Source: Candidatus Sumerlaeota bacterium
Lineage (GTDB): Bacteria; Bacillota; SLNR01
DNA: 35,317 nt
Assembly: GCA_007132905.1 (NCBI GenBank)
Contig: SLNR01000005.1
Span: 1-35,317, forward strand
Direction: 5' to 3'
The notes under the pieces were generated by a model. That model was given only the letters and a program-made list of their open reading frames with translations, did not search any database and had not been told where the DNA came from. Both the position numbers and the translations under genes were made by a program. This document shows positions 1-9,224 of the stretch, piece by piece (the stretch's first letter is position 1; each line of letters begins with the position of its first letter).

Positions 1-588
1 GGGTTCATGTTTGGTTGTGTTATCGATGCCTCCAAAGATGGGCAGTCCGTCTGCTTTCACAATCCAATGTGAAGGAACTCTTATTTCACTGCCTCCGAAG
101 ATCGCGGTGATGTCCATAAAAGCTTCTTCTCCGGCGAGTTTTGCTTCTCTAAGATCGATTTCAGAACCTCCAAAAACACTGGTTATACTGCCTCCTTTAA
201 ATGCCGAAGAAGTCACCTTTGTTTCGTATCCGGAGAAGATATTGAAATTATTGATGTAGCTGTCCTCAATGCCGGGGATAGGCCTGTTGGCCGTGTTCAT
301 TACAATCCGGATGCCAATGAAAATAAGGAGCAAAGGCCAGATGAGTCGAAAAACACTGACTTGTACATAGCCTAGTGTCCTCATTTGGAATACAGCGCCA
401 AGGCCTATTAGAATAATGGCGGGAGTGTAAGCGGGTGGTTTGGCAAACAACTGGGTTGCGCCCAATAGGATCAGGATCATAGGCCACCAAGTGGCAAAAA
501 CATTGCCAAATTGAAAAACTTCGAACTGCTGTAAAAGAAAACCGGCGCCGAGCAAGATTAATAGGGCGCCTAACAAAGATCGTCCCAT
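1..588 (-). CDS. LiaF-like / DUF5668-type membrane protein (C-terminus truncated by window edge)
   Basis: Minus-strand reading from CAT at 586-588 gives MGRSLLGALLILLGAGFLLQQFEVFQFGNVFATWWPMILILLGATQLF...IFSGYETKVTSSAFKGGSITSVFGGSEIDLREAKLAGEEAFMDITAIFGGSEIRVPSHW...; hydrophobic N-terminal helices plus repeated IFGGSEI strands typical of LiaF-type domains. RBS AGGAG upstream. No stop inside the window, so absent from the ORF track. Confidence 0.8.
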   Translation of the reverse strand, partial: MGRSLLGALLILLGAGFLLQQFEVFQFGNVFATWWPMILILLGATQLFAKPPAYTPAIILIGLGAVFQMRTLGYVQVSVFRLIWPLLLIFIGIRIVMNTANRPIPGIEDSYINNFNIFSGYETKVTSSAFKGGSITSVFGGSEIDLREAKLAGEEAFMDITAIFGGSEIRVPSHWIVKADGLPIFGGIDNTTKHEP

Positions 589-787
589 AAAAATTCTCCT
601 TCCATAAAAAATGAAGTAGGTAAAAAAAGTAAGCAAAGACATCATAACATATCAGTAAGTGATTGGCTATATGAGATAGGAAAAACTTGCAGGCAGCCAG
701 CATGCCAAAGAGATTAACCAAGAAGGGAAACGGATATGTGTCGCGAAAAATGTTATATATCTGTATAAGGATAAAAGGGGGATCAGC

Positions 788-2371
788 ATGGATGAACAGG
801 AGAAAGAAGCCATTGATATCGGTAAGAAGATTGACTTGGACGAAATAGCTAGGTTTTACCACAAGAGGATGAATCCAGAAAATCGAAATATACTTAAGCA
901 AAGAGGGATCAACGATGCTTCCATCGACAAGTTTTTGCTAGGTTACGATGATGGTACTCGTATCGGTTTTAGTAGTTCGGATATGAGTAAATTAGGTGAT
1001 TTTTTCAAGGACCGGTTCATATTTCCGATCATGAACGAAGAGGGCGAAGTGGTAAATATGGTGGGTCGCTCAAAAATGAATGTCCAACCGCTGTATAAAG
1101 ACCTCCCCTCCCAATATGTAAAAGACCCGGATATTTTATTTAACGAGGCTGTAATCAAAGAGAGCGACACGGTTTTTTTATGTGAAGGAATCATTGATGC
1201 TATATCGTTGATCCAGGCAAATTTTCCGGCTGTTGCTATATTAGGAGTCAATAGTTTTAAAGCTGAATGGTCCGAAAAATTTAAGGATAAACATCTGTTT
1301 CTTTGTTTTGACAATGATGAAATTGGCAGAATGGGCAAAGAGGCTATCGCCCGACAGATCAGTGACAGTGCGGAAGAAGTGTATTTTATCAATCTGCCTG
1401 AGGGCATCAAAGATATCAATGAGTATTTTGTCAAAGTAAAAGATGCGGCTAAAAGCTTTGTGATGTTGGTGCAACAGGCAGCACAAAGCGGTAAATTCAG
1501 GCAGTTTCCGGCAGATACGCGCAATTTAAACACATTTCAACAAGAATATACCAGAAGAAACGAAGGCAAAATGGTAGGCATACCTACCGGGTTCAGCGAG
1601 TTGGACAAAATTCTTTTTGGTGGCTTCAGAGATGGTTTATACATTGTCACAGGAGAGCCGGGGGCGGGAAAAACCACTTATCTGCGCAATCTTGCCGACA
1701 GAATAGCAGGCAGAAGGATTCCTGTCATTATGGTGTCTATGGAAACATCTGCTTTTGAACTCTGGGCAAAAAGCATGGCACGCATTACGGATTCTAGTAT
1801 TGGGGATGTGTTATGCGGTCGCGTCGACCAAGGGATTATTGCAGAGGCAAATAAAGAATATGCTCCTATTGCTTCCCTGACGTGGACCGTGGAAGGAGTG
1901 GGACCGGTTCCGGTCACCGCCATTGATTCGTATGTTTATCAGACATTCAACGAACTTGGGACGGCTCCGGTTGTGATTGTGGACTATTTGCAGAGGATTC
2001 CGGTTGATATTCAGATTCAGGCTCCTTCACAAGAAGTTTTTGACAGTTATAATGCTTACTCGTTAAAAAAACTTTCCCAAAAGTATTCCTGTCCGGTGGT
2101 GGCGGCTTCGTCTATTGAAAAGCCTCCGACAGAAAAGCGAGATACCAATGAAAGGGTCACAGCGGTCCTTTACACTGCCGATGTTGTTATGAATTTGTCA
2201 GGGCGTGGAAGAGAAGGCGTCGAAACAGAAGAAGATCCCCAATCTGTAGTTCTTGAGATATTGAAAAACCGAAACGGAGTATTAGGCAAAATTCCTTTAG
2301 AGTTTCACAAAAGCAGAAGCTATTTCTCTCCAATAGAAAAAGAAGAAGCCGGTGAAGGAGAATCAAAATGA
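788..2371 (+). CDS. Toprim-domain primase fused to DnaB/Twinkle-like helicase, lacking the DnaG zinc-binding domain
   Basis: DnaG-like core (ILKQRGINDASIDKFLLGY), Toprim motifs (FLCEGIIDAISL, FDNDEIGRMG), Walker A GEPGAGKTTYL, Walker B-like VVIVDYLQ; no Cys/His zinc ribbon at the N-terminus. Confidence 0.85.
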   Translation: MDEQEKEAIDIGKKIDLDEIARFYHKRMNPENRNILKQRGINDASIDKFLLGYDDGTRIGFSSSDMSKLGDFFKDRFIFPIMNEEGEVVNMVGRSKMNVQPLYKDLPSQYVKDPDILFNEAVIKESDTVFLCEGIIDAISLIQANFPAVAILGVNSFKAEWSEKFKDKHLFLCFDNDEIGRMGKEAIARQISDSAEEVYFINLPEGIKDINEYFVKVKDAAKSFVMLVQQAAQSGKFRQFPADTRNLNTFQQEYTRRNEGKMVGIPTGFSELDKILFGGFRDGLYIVTGEPGAGKTTYLRNLADRIAGRRIPVIMVSMETSAFELWAKSMARITDSSIGDVLCGRVDQGIIAEANKEYAPIASLTWTVEGVGPVPVTAIDSYVYQTFNELGTAPVVIVDYLQRIPVDIQIQAPSQEVFDSYNAYSLKKLSQKYSCPVVAASSIEKPPTEKRDTNERVTAVLYTADVVMNLSGRGREGVETEEDPQSVVLEILKNRNGVLGKIPLEFHKSRSYFSPIEKEEAGEGESK

Positions 2372-3589
2372 ATTTTTGGTTCCATTTATCTCTTTTGACA
2401 ACAAAAGCCGGGTAAATTTGGTGATTGTTTCTTCCCTCATGTGCCAGGGCAAAAGATCCGATTTCTTAAAAAGCCGTACGCCCTTACGTTCTTTTTTTAA
2501 TTCTTTAACCGGGGCAGAGGCCACCTTGTTTTTGAAATCATGGTAAGAATGAACTTGAAACCGCTCTATGTTTTGTCTTTCGGCGGTATGCTCAAGCAGG
2601 GCAAGAACAATATCCCGGTAGGAGGCTTTTTTGTCAAGTTTCAAGGCCTTGGCAATGTAAGGGATTAATTTTTCAAAGATGGATTTGCGGAAGGCATCTC
2701 CTGCGGGCAGTTTGAGTTTTTCTAAGAGAGGTGATATTTCCGTCTCATCGATACGGCAGATTTTCTGGAAATAATAATCTTCGCTTTCAACTTCGTCGAT
2801 GTAATACTTATTTCCTAAATAGTGATTGAAGGCCCGGAGTGTGTCATAAAAGCCAAGTTTGATGTTAGTTTTTGATCGGGCAGGAGAAAATTCGAGAATG
2901 GCTCCGAGGCTTTCTCTAGGCTGTATCAAAGTTATGTTGGCTTCTTTGTTTTTTACTTTTCTGCGAATGCCCATTCCTTTGATACTTATGGCGATGATAT
3001 CTTTATACCCTTTGTCAATGAGCATATTGATAGGGAGAAGGTCATAAAACCCTCCGTCGATAAAACGTTTTCCTTCGATTTCCTGGTCTTTGAAAAACGG
3101 CAGAGAGCTGCTGGCGATAATGTATTCAATCAGTTTATCCTTTGGGATATCTTCAATAAACATTTCCATCGGCGTCCGCTCTGTCAGCGAGACGGTGACT
3201 AAGCCGTAATCCTTTTTTGATTGGCGGATCTTTTTTTCGTCAATGTGTTTTTCTAACAGTTTTCTCATCGGAGTAATGTCGAGTCCTTTTTCCCGGACTG
3301 CATATTGCATATACCGAAAAAGACCGCTTAGATGGCCTGGCAATTTTTCGAGTTTTTTAATTCTGTCTTGCAGTGAATGGTCAATGTCAAAAAGCATTGA
3401 AGGAGCAATATCCGACCAAATTTCAATTGCTTCTTCCAAATCGTCTTGAATCATAAAGGCCCCATTGATAGCACCGACTGAAGTACCCGTGACACCACCG
3501 TAATCGATATTCAGTTCTTTTAGAGCCTTCCAAGCCCCGACTTGATAGGCTCCTTTGCCTCCTCCACCTTCTAAAGAAATGCCGTACAT
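2363..3589 (-). CDS. Patatin-like phospholipase family protein
   Basis: EGGGGKGAYQVGAWKAL oxyanion motif, GTSVGAING nucleophile elbow, DGGFYDLLP Asp motif. Confidence 0.9.
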   Translation of the reverse strand: MYGISLEGGGGKGAYQVGAWKALKELNIDYGGVTGTSVGAINGAFMIQDDLEEAIEIWSDIAPSMLFDIDHSLQDRIKKLEKLPGHLSGLFRYMQYAVREKGLDITPMRKLLEKHIDEKKIRQSKKDYGLVTVSLTERTPMEMFIEDIPKDKLIEYIIASSSLPFFKDQEIEGKRFIDGGFYDLLPINMLIDKGYKDIIAISIKGMGIRRKVKNKEANITLIQPRESLGAILEFSPARSKTNIKLGFYDTLRAFNHYLGNKYYIDEVESEDYYFQKICRIDETEISPLLEKLKLPAGDAFRKSIFEKLIPYIAKALKLDKKASYRDIVLALLEHTAERQNIERFQVHSYHDFKNKVASAPVKELKKERKGVRLFKKSDLLPWHMREETITKFTRLLLSKEINGTKNSF

Positions 3590-3706
3590 AAAAACACCCC
3601 ATAAGTGAGCCAGGATTTACTATCTATAGTGAGTGGTTCCCTAGAATTCAACTTTTCCCTGCATGTTTGTGCGATCAACATAGGCAAGAAAGGAGGACGA
3701 TCTTTT

Positions 3707-4177
3707 TTGGAAACAATAGAAAAGAGAATACAAGGGCACATCCGTTATATAGATGAGATGGTACATGAAAAACACCACGAAGTAGCCAAAAAATATGATT
3801 TGACAGTGGAACAGTTTAATTTACTCATTGAGCTGGATGAATTGTGTATTGATGTAATGGAACCAATAAATGCACCCACCGTCGGTCAGGTCGCCGATGC
3901 CTTAGGAAATGCAAAGAATACCATGTCCGATAAAATAAGCCGCTTAGAAAAGAAAGGTTTGATTGCACGCAGTCGAGATGAAGCAGACAGAAGGGTGAGC
4001 CGAATATTGGTATCAGAAAAAGGAAGATCTATTTTAAAAAATATTCGAAAAGAAGCGGCGCAGTACTTTGTGGAAAGAGCTTTAAAGCGCATGGATCAGG
4101 ATAAGCTGACCCATTTAGAGAAAAGCTTGGCTGATTTATGTGAACAGCTTCAAAAAGAAGACGAAAATACCGGCTGA
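3707..4177 (+). CDS. MarR family transcriptional regulator
   Basis: Winged-helix MarR pattern (TVGQVADALGNAKNTMSDKISRLEKKGLIARSRDEADRRVSRILVSEKG). RBS AGGAGG at about 3691 supports TTG start at 3707 rather than the ORF-track start 3605. Confidence 0.85.
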   Translation: METIEKRIQGHIRYIDEMVHEKHHEVAKKYDLTVEQFNLLIELDELCIDVMEPINAPTVGQVADALGNAKNTMSDKISRLEKKGLIARSRDEADRRVSRILVSEKGRSILKNIRKEAAQYFVERALKRMDQDKLTHLEKSLADLCEQLQKEDENTG

Positions 4178-4191
4178 CTAGGGTTTTTGTC

Positions 4192-4251
4192 TTGACAAAA
4201 GATCTCTTTGTGTCTATTATAGTTCGTAATACGAAATAATCGTACTACGAA
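4192..4251 (+). promoter_or_regulatory. Sigma-A promoter overlapped by MarR-type operator palindromes
   Basis: TTGACA (4192-4197), 17 bp, TATTAT (4215-4220), followed by TTCGTAATACGAA (4223-4235) and TCGTACTACGA (4240-4250). Confidence 0.75.
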
Positions 4252-4285
4252 TATATCGCACAACGTAAGAAAGGGGTCTTTTGTT

Positions 4286-5506
4286 ATGGTTTCGCTGTGG
4301 CTTAAAAATCGCCAGGCTAGGACAGTTTCCTACCCGATCATACTGCTTTTGATGAATATTGGAGCTGGATTGTTGGCGCCGGTCCTTGCCGTTTATTTTA
4401 GGGAGTCATCACTTGGTTTCCACGAAATTGGACTGATTATGTCAGTTTTTGAATTGAGCATGTTCATCTTTGAAATACCAACGGGCGTGATTGCGGATCA
4501 ATGGGGACGACGTATTTCTGTTTTGTTTTGTTTTGGCAGTTTTGCAGTCGCCGGATTGGTTTTTTATGTTAGTACCGATACGGCTGGTTTCTTACTTGGT
4601 TCTGTGCTTCAGGGTTTTGGGTACACGTGTATTTCGGGTGCTCTCCAAGCGTGGGTGGTAGATCTTTTACATGAGACAAAGAAAAAAGATTTGATCCCCT
4701 CCACTATATTAGATGGGCAGCAAGCCAAAAGAGGCGGATTCATTGTTGGCAGTATCATCGGTGGGTATCTTGGAATGGCTTATATTCGCTATAATATTCT
4801 AATGTATACGGCCATCAATGTGGCTATCTTTTTCTATGCTTCAATTAGTATAAAAGAAAAACCTAAAGATGTTCATGAAGAGCGAGAAGAACGAAAGGAG
4901 TACAAAAGAAGAGGAGTATTTTTCATGAGTCGGATTCCTCGTTCTATAGGGAGATCGGCGCTGATATTGTTTATGATTGCTTTCTTTTTCGAATCATCAG
5001 CCGCGCCGGTTGAAGAATTTTGGACTGTCTATTTTGCAGAAGTAAGGGGAACATCGGTTGTTTATTTAGGGTGGATGCTCGCCATCAGCAATGCTTTGAT
5101 CGTGCTTTTCTTAAAACCCGCTACTCATTTTTTAAAAGACAGGGTGTCTGATAAGTGGTTTATCCCTTCTGTCAGTGTGCTAACTGCTTTGAGTGTGCTT
5201 GGGATCGCGGTAAGTGCAGGTTGGGGGATGGCCGCGATTTCCTTTTTAACATTTCGCTTTTTAATCGGAATATACGAACCGGCTTTTGAAACAAGAATTA
5301 ACGACATGATTGGCAGTCGTCATCGAGCGACGGTATTGTCGTTATATAATATGGCCGGTTCCGGCGGCGAAGTAATAAGTGTAGTGGGATTGGGAGTGGC
5401 AGCTGAATGGTGGGGGATGAACAGTCTGTTTTTCATATGTGCAACCGGAATGATTTTTACAGCTTTTCTTTATAAAGGAATGATCTTTTTAAAAGAGAAT
5501 GGATAA
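4286..5506 (+). CDS. MFS transporter (probable efflux)
   Basis: Twelve-helix-like hydrophobic pattern and MFS loop GVIADQWGRRISV; adjacent to MarR gene. Confidence 0.85.
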   Translation: MVSLWLKNRQARTVSYPIILLLMNIGAGLLAPVLAVYFRESSLGFHEIGLIMSVFELSMFIFEIPTGVIADQWGRRISVLFCFGSFAVAGLVFYVSTDTAGFLLGSVLQGFGYTCISGALQAWVVDLLHETKKKDLIPSTILDGQQAKRGGFIVGSIIGGYLGMAYIRYNILMYTAINVAIFFYASISIKEKPKDVHEEREERKEYKRRGVFFMSRIPRSIGRSALILFMIAFFFESSAAPVEEFWTVYFAEVRGTSVVYLGWMLAISNALIVLFLKPATHFLKDRVSDKWFIPSVSVLTALSVLGIAVSAGWGMAAISFLTFRFLIGIYEPAFETRINDMIGSRHRATVLSLYNMAGSGGEVISVVGLGVAAEWWGMNSLFFICATGMIFTAFLYKGMIFLKENG

Positions 5507-5566
5507 CTTGTAAAACAGAAGTAAGGAAATGATGTGAAAAACATTTGTTTGGAAAGGAGAGCAACG

Positions 5567-6331
5567 GTGAGGATACTATCTTGGAACGTAAATGGAATCC
5601 GTGCTGTCATGAAAAAAGGCTTTAAAGAATGGGTGGTTGATGAAAATCCGGATGTACTGTGCCTGCAAGAGACAAAAATTCACACATCACAGCTTGAAAA
5701 AGCGGGTCTTAAGCTAGAAGGTTATAACGATTTTTGGTCGTGTGCGGAAAAAAAAGGCTACAGCGGGGTTGGCTTGTATACGAAGCAAGAGTTGATTGGA
5801 GTAACTGATGATCTTGGGCGAAACTTTGATGACAAGGAAGGAAGGATCTTAAAAGCAAAGCATCCTGAATTTACTCTTTATAATATTTATTTCCCCAATG
5901 GGCAGTCGGGAGATGAAAGGCTTAAGTATAAATTAGATTTCTACGACCGGGTTATTGAGATTGTAAAAAAAGAAGCCGAAAGAGGAGAAAAGATTATTAT
6001 CTGTGGAGACTATAATACAGCTCATCACCCTATCGATCTGAAAAACCCAAAAGCGAATGAAGATTATTCTGGATTCATGCCTATTGAAAGGGAGCGGCTT
6101 GATCATTTAACTGAATCAGGGTTTGTGGATGTCTACCGGTACTTTTATCCAGATAAAGTTCAATACACCTGGTGGACTTATCGCTTTAAAGCAAGACAAA
6201 GAAATATCGGCTGGCGCATTGATTATTTTTTTGTTTCAGAAAATATGATACCTCTTGTAAAGGAAGTTCGTATATTGGAAGACATCTTGGGTTCAGACCA
6301 CTGCCCCATAGAATTAAAACTAAACCTTTAG
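5567..6331 (+). CDS. xth: Exodeoxyribonuclease III
   Basis: RILSWNVNGIRAVMKKGF, CLQETKIH, GDYNTAHHPIDL, WTYRFKARQRNIGWRIDYFF, LGSDHCPIEL. RBS favours GTG start at 5567 (ORF track 5534). Confidence 0.92.
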   Translation: MRILSWNVNGIRAVMKKGFKEWVVDENPDVLCLQETKIHTSQLEKAGLKLEGYNDFWSCAEKKGYSGVGLYTKQELIGVTDDLGRNFDDKEGRILKAKHPEFTLYNIYFPNGQSGDERLKYKLDFYDRVIEIVKKEAERGEKIIICGDYNTAHHPIDLKNPKANEDYSGFMPIERERLDHLTESGFVDVYRYFYPDKVQYTWWTYRFKARQRNIGWRIDYFFVSENMIPLVKEVRILEDILGSDHCPIELKLNL

Positions 6332-6341
6332 TATAAAGACT

Positions 6342-6986
6342 TTACGGGGAATGAATCTGCAAAACGCCGGAAACAGCTTTGCCCAAAAAGAAAGTGCTTT
6401 GCTTTGAGAGAACGAGGGGAGGATTGACGGGATTTTCGCTGATATAAAAATAGCGATTGTTTTGTTCATGAAATCGTCCAACTAATATGAATTTTTCTGA
6501 TGATTCGGCAATCATAAGTCCCCCAGGGATTATTTGATTTTGGCGTTTAAAAAGAATTAAATCTCCTGCGGAAAAAGGAGACAGGCCCGGATCATCTTCT
6601 GATAAAGCAAGATAGAAGAAGTCTTCTGAGCTGGAAATTGGATGGGGAGAAACGATTGGCAGTGAGTCGATATGGTTATCTTTACTGTAAAAAGGCTTGG
6701 TGAGGTCGGTGATTTGGTAGACAGGGACTAGTATCTCTTCTTGAATGGTGTTTTGTTTAGAGACACCCTGTTGATTTTTTTTGGCAGAGGGTTTGTAACC
6801 CAACAGATAATCAGTTGTGGTTTCGAACACGCTGGCAAAACGGCGGAGCATGTCAAAGTCCGGCTGACGAGCGTCTCGTTCATAGTTGGAAAGGGCCGCA
6901 TTGGAGATTCCTAGGATTTTTGCGGCCTGCAGTTGTGTCCATCCTCTTTTTTCTCTTTCAAAACGAATTTTTTCCCCTGTCGTCAT
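6342..6986 (-). CDS. XRE-type HTH regulator with degenerate LexA/S24-like C-terminal domain
   Basis: HTH_3: GEKIRFEREKRGWTQLQAAKILGISNAALSNYERDARQPDFDMLRRFASVF; C-terminal S24-like fold (DLILFKRQNQIIPGGLMIAES...ILVGRFHEQNNRYFYISENPVNPPL). Start at MTTGEK with GAGGTGGG RBS. Confidence 0.8.
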   Translation of the reverse strand: MTTGEKIRFEREKRGWTQLQAAKILGISNAALSNYERDARQPDFDMLRRFASVFETTTDYLLGYKPSAKKNQQGVSKQNTIQEEILVPVYQITDLTKPFYSKDNHIDSLPIVSPHPISSSEDFFYLALSEDDPGLSPFSAGDLILFKRQNQIIPGGLMIAESSEKFILVGRFHEQNNRYFYISENPVNPPLVLSKQSTFFLGKAVSGVLQIHSP

Positions 6987-7201
6987 GCAAGCCCACCTCA
7001 TCATTTGTTATTAATGAAAAAAAAGCCATAAAATACGGTCAATAAAGGAAAACCAATACAACCAACCGCACAACGATAAAAGTGATAAAAGCTTACGGAA
7101 AAGATGATAGCTATCTTTTTTATGATAAAATAAAGCAGCAAGACGCTTTTTTTTCGGGTCCTGTTTCTAGGACCAACTTTAAAGCCAAGAGGTGCGGATA
7201 T

Positions 7202-8617
7202 ATGCTGAAAAAAGTAAAGAAGACCATTGAAAAATATCAAATGCTGTCAAATGGTGACAGAGTCGTTGTTGGCGTGTCAGGAGGCCCTGACTCTGTGGCC
7301 TTGTTTCATTTATTATGGACACTTCGGGATGAATATTCGCTTTCCCTTCTCATAGCTCACCTAAATCATCAATTTAGGGGGCAGTCTGCTAAAAAGGACG
7401 CAGATTTTGTAAAGAACATGGCTGAAAATTTTGGCGTTAGCTGTACCGTAAAAACAATGGATGTAAGGGCTATGAGCCGATCTCTTAAAATGACAGAAGA
7501 GGAAGCAGGCAGAAAAGCCAGATATGATATGTATGAGGAGGTGGCTTATCAAGAAAGAGCCGATCGCATTGCTGTGGGCCATCACAAAGACGATCAGGCC
7601 GAAACGGTGCTGTTGAATTTAATAAGAGGGGCGGGGATGGAAGGTCTTGGGGGAATGGATCCTGTTCGAAACAACAAAATTATCCGGCCTCTATTATTGG
7701 TAAGCAAGAAAGAGATTGTAGATTATTGTGAAATACATGGTCTCGAAAGTCGTATAGACGAGACAAACTTACAAACAGATTATCACCGAAATAAAATCCG
7801 CTTAGAGTTAATCCCGCTTTTGGAAAAAGAATACAATCCAAAAATCTGTGATGCAATGAGCCGTACGGCCAAGATCATGCAAGAAGAGAACAACTTCTTG
7901 CATGAATTGACCAAGCAAAAGTGTGAAGACATGATCGAATGGGAAGAGGGTGCTCAATTAATCTGCTTGAACTTGTTAACAAAAGAAGGAAAAGCTCTGC
8001 AGAGAAGAATTTTAAGAGAGGCGGTACGTCTTTATAAGGGTGATGTATATCATGTACGCTTTCAGCATATAGAAGAAACTCTCCAAATTGCGCTGGAAGG
8101 GAAACCAGGGCAGCAAAAAACTTTGCCCGGGGGGATTGTCGCTGTCAAAGAATATGATAAGCTGAGGCTGCATAGGAAAGAAGCTATCGTAAAAGAAGAG
8201 GTTTGTCCAGTAAAACTTAATGTACCCGGAAAAACAAGTGTGCCTTGGTGTGAATGGCTTTTCTTGACGAAAGCGGGAAAAGATATGGATACGGCTCCAA
8301 AAAACGAGGGAGAGAAAAATGTTCTTTTGGCTGCCGATAAAGTTGAATTTCCCTTATGGGTTAGGACTCAGCAAGAAGGGGATCGGATTGCTCTTCCCCA
8401 AGGAAAAGGAAGAAAAAAAGTAAAAGATGTATTCATTGACAGGAAAGTTCCTAAGCGAATGAGAAGAAAGATACCTTTGGTTGTCGATTCTGCAGGAAGA
8501 GTGGTTTGGATCCCCGAATACAGAAGCTGCGGGGACTGCCGACCGGATGAAGAAACAACTGGGTGGCTGTGGGTCAAAATGGAAAAAAGAGAAACCGGGA
8601 GGAATCATGATGCTTGA
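7202..8617 (+). CDS. tilS: tRNA(Ile)-lysidine synthase
   Basis: PP-loop VVGVSGGPDSVAL, HLNHQFRG, GHHKDDQAETVLLNLIRGAGMEGLGGM. Start at 7202 favoured (RBS AAGAGGTGC). Confidence 0.93.
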   Translation: MLKKVKKTIEKYQMLSNGDRVVVGVSGGPDSVALFHLLWTLRDEYSLSLLIAHLNHQFRGQSAKKDADFVKNMAENFGVSCTVKTMDVRAMSRSLKMTEEEAGRKARYDMYEEVAYQERADRIAVGHHKDDQAETVLLNLIRGAGMEGLGGMDPVRNNKIIRPLLLVSKKEIVDYCEIHGLESRIDETNLQTDYHRNKIRLELIPLLEKEYNPKICDAMSRTAKIMQEENNFLHELTKQKCEDMIEWEEGAQLICLNLLTKEGKALQRRILREAVRLYKGDVYHVRFQHIEETLQIALEGKPGQQKTLPGGIVAVKEYDKLRLHRKEAIVKEEVCPVKLNVPGKTSVPWCEWLFLTKAGKDMDTAPKNEGEKNVLLAADKVEFPLWVRTQQEGDRIALPQGKGRKKVKDVFIDRKVPKRMRRKIPLVVDSAGRVVWIPEYRSCGDCRPDEETTGWLWVKMEKRETGRNHDA

Positions 8618-9152
8618 AGATATTGAAGAAATTTTGATTGATGGAAAAGCCATTCAGACAAGAGTAAAAGAATTAGGAGAGGAAATCTCCCGTCGTTATG
8701 AAAACAAGGACCTGCTGCTTGTGTGCATTTTAAAAGGCGGGATTATGTTTATGGCTGATTTATCTCGTTGCATCACAATTCCGTGTGAGTTTGATTTCAT
8801 GGCCGTGACCAGCTACGGAGAGGCAACGGAATCATCAGGAGTTGTGCGGATATTGAAAGATCTTGATAAAAGCATTCAAAACAGGCACGTGTTGATCATC
8901 GAAGATGTGGTTGATACCGGATTGACTTTAAAGTATTTAGTTAAAAACCTTGAAAATAGAAGACCGGCAAGTTTAAAAGTTTGTTCGTTATTAAATAAGA
9001 AAGCACATAGAAAAGCGGATGTGAAGATTGACTTCGTCGGATTTGACATACCTGATAAATTCGTCATTGGATATGGGCTCGATTACGCAGGAAAGTATAG
9101 GAATTTACCTTTTATTTCTGTGCTTAAACCAAAAATCTATACTACGTGCTAA
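8607..9152 (+). CDS. hpt: Hypoxanthine phosphoribosyltransferase
   Basis: LLLVCILKGGIMFMADL, PRPP motif VLIIEDVVDTGLTL, VGFDIPDKFVIGYGLDYAGKYRNLPFI; overlaps tilS end; RBS GGGAGGAATC ahead of ATG 8607. Confidence 0.93.
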   Translation: MMLEDIEEILIDGKAIQTRVKELGEEISRRYENKDLLLVCILKGGIMFMADLSRCITIPCEFDFMAVTSYGEATESSGVVRILKDLDKSIQNRHVLIIEDVVDTGLTLKYLVKNLENRRPASLKVCSLLNKKAHRKADVKIDFVGFDIPDKFVIGYGLDYAGKYRNLPFISVLKPKIYTTC

Positions 9153-9224
9153 TTGTATAATCTTGTGATGTATGATAAAATACTTATCTGTTGGAGGTTT
9201 TTCTAGGTTTTACTGGGAGGAGGG

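Noticed and set aside
11-259. 82-aa plus-strand ORF
   Set aside because: Antisense to the LiaF-like reading frame on the minus strand, which has a good RBS and recognisable domains.
266-901. 211-aa minus-strand ORF
   Set aside because: Out of frame with the LiaF-like gene and overlapping the start of the primase-helicase; sequence is low-quality protein.
7001-7017. TCATT-N7-AATGA inverted repeat as operator of the XRE regulator
   Set aside because: Short arms in AT-rich sequence; too likely by chance to list as a site.
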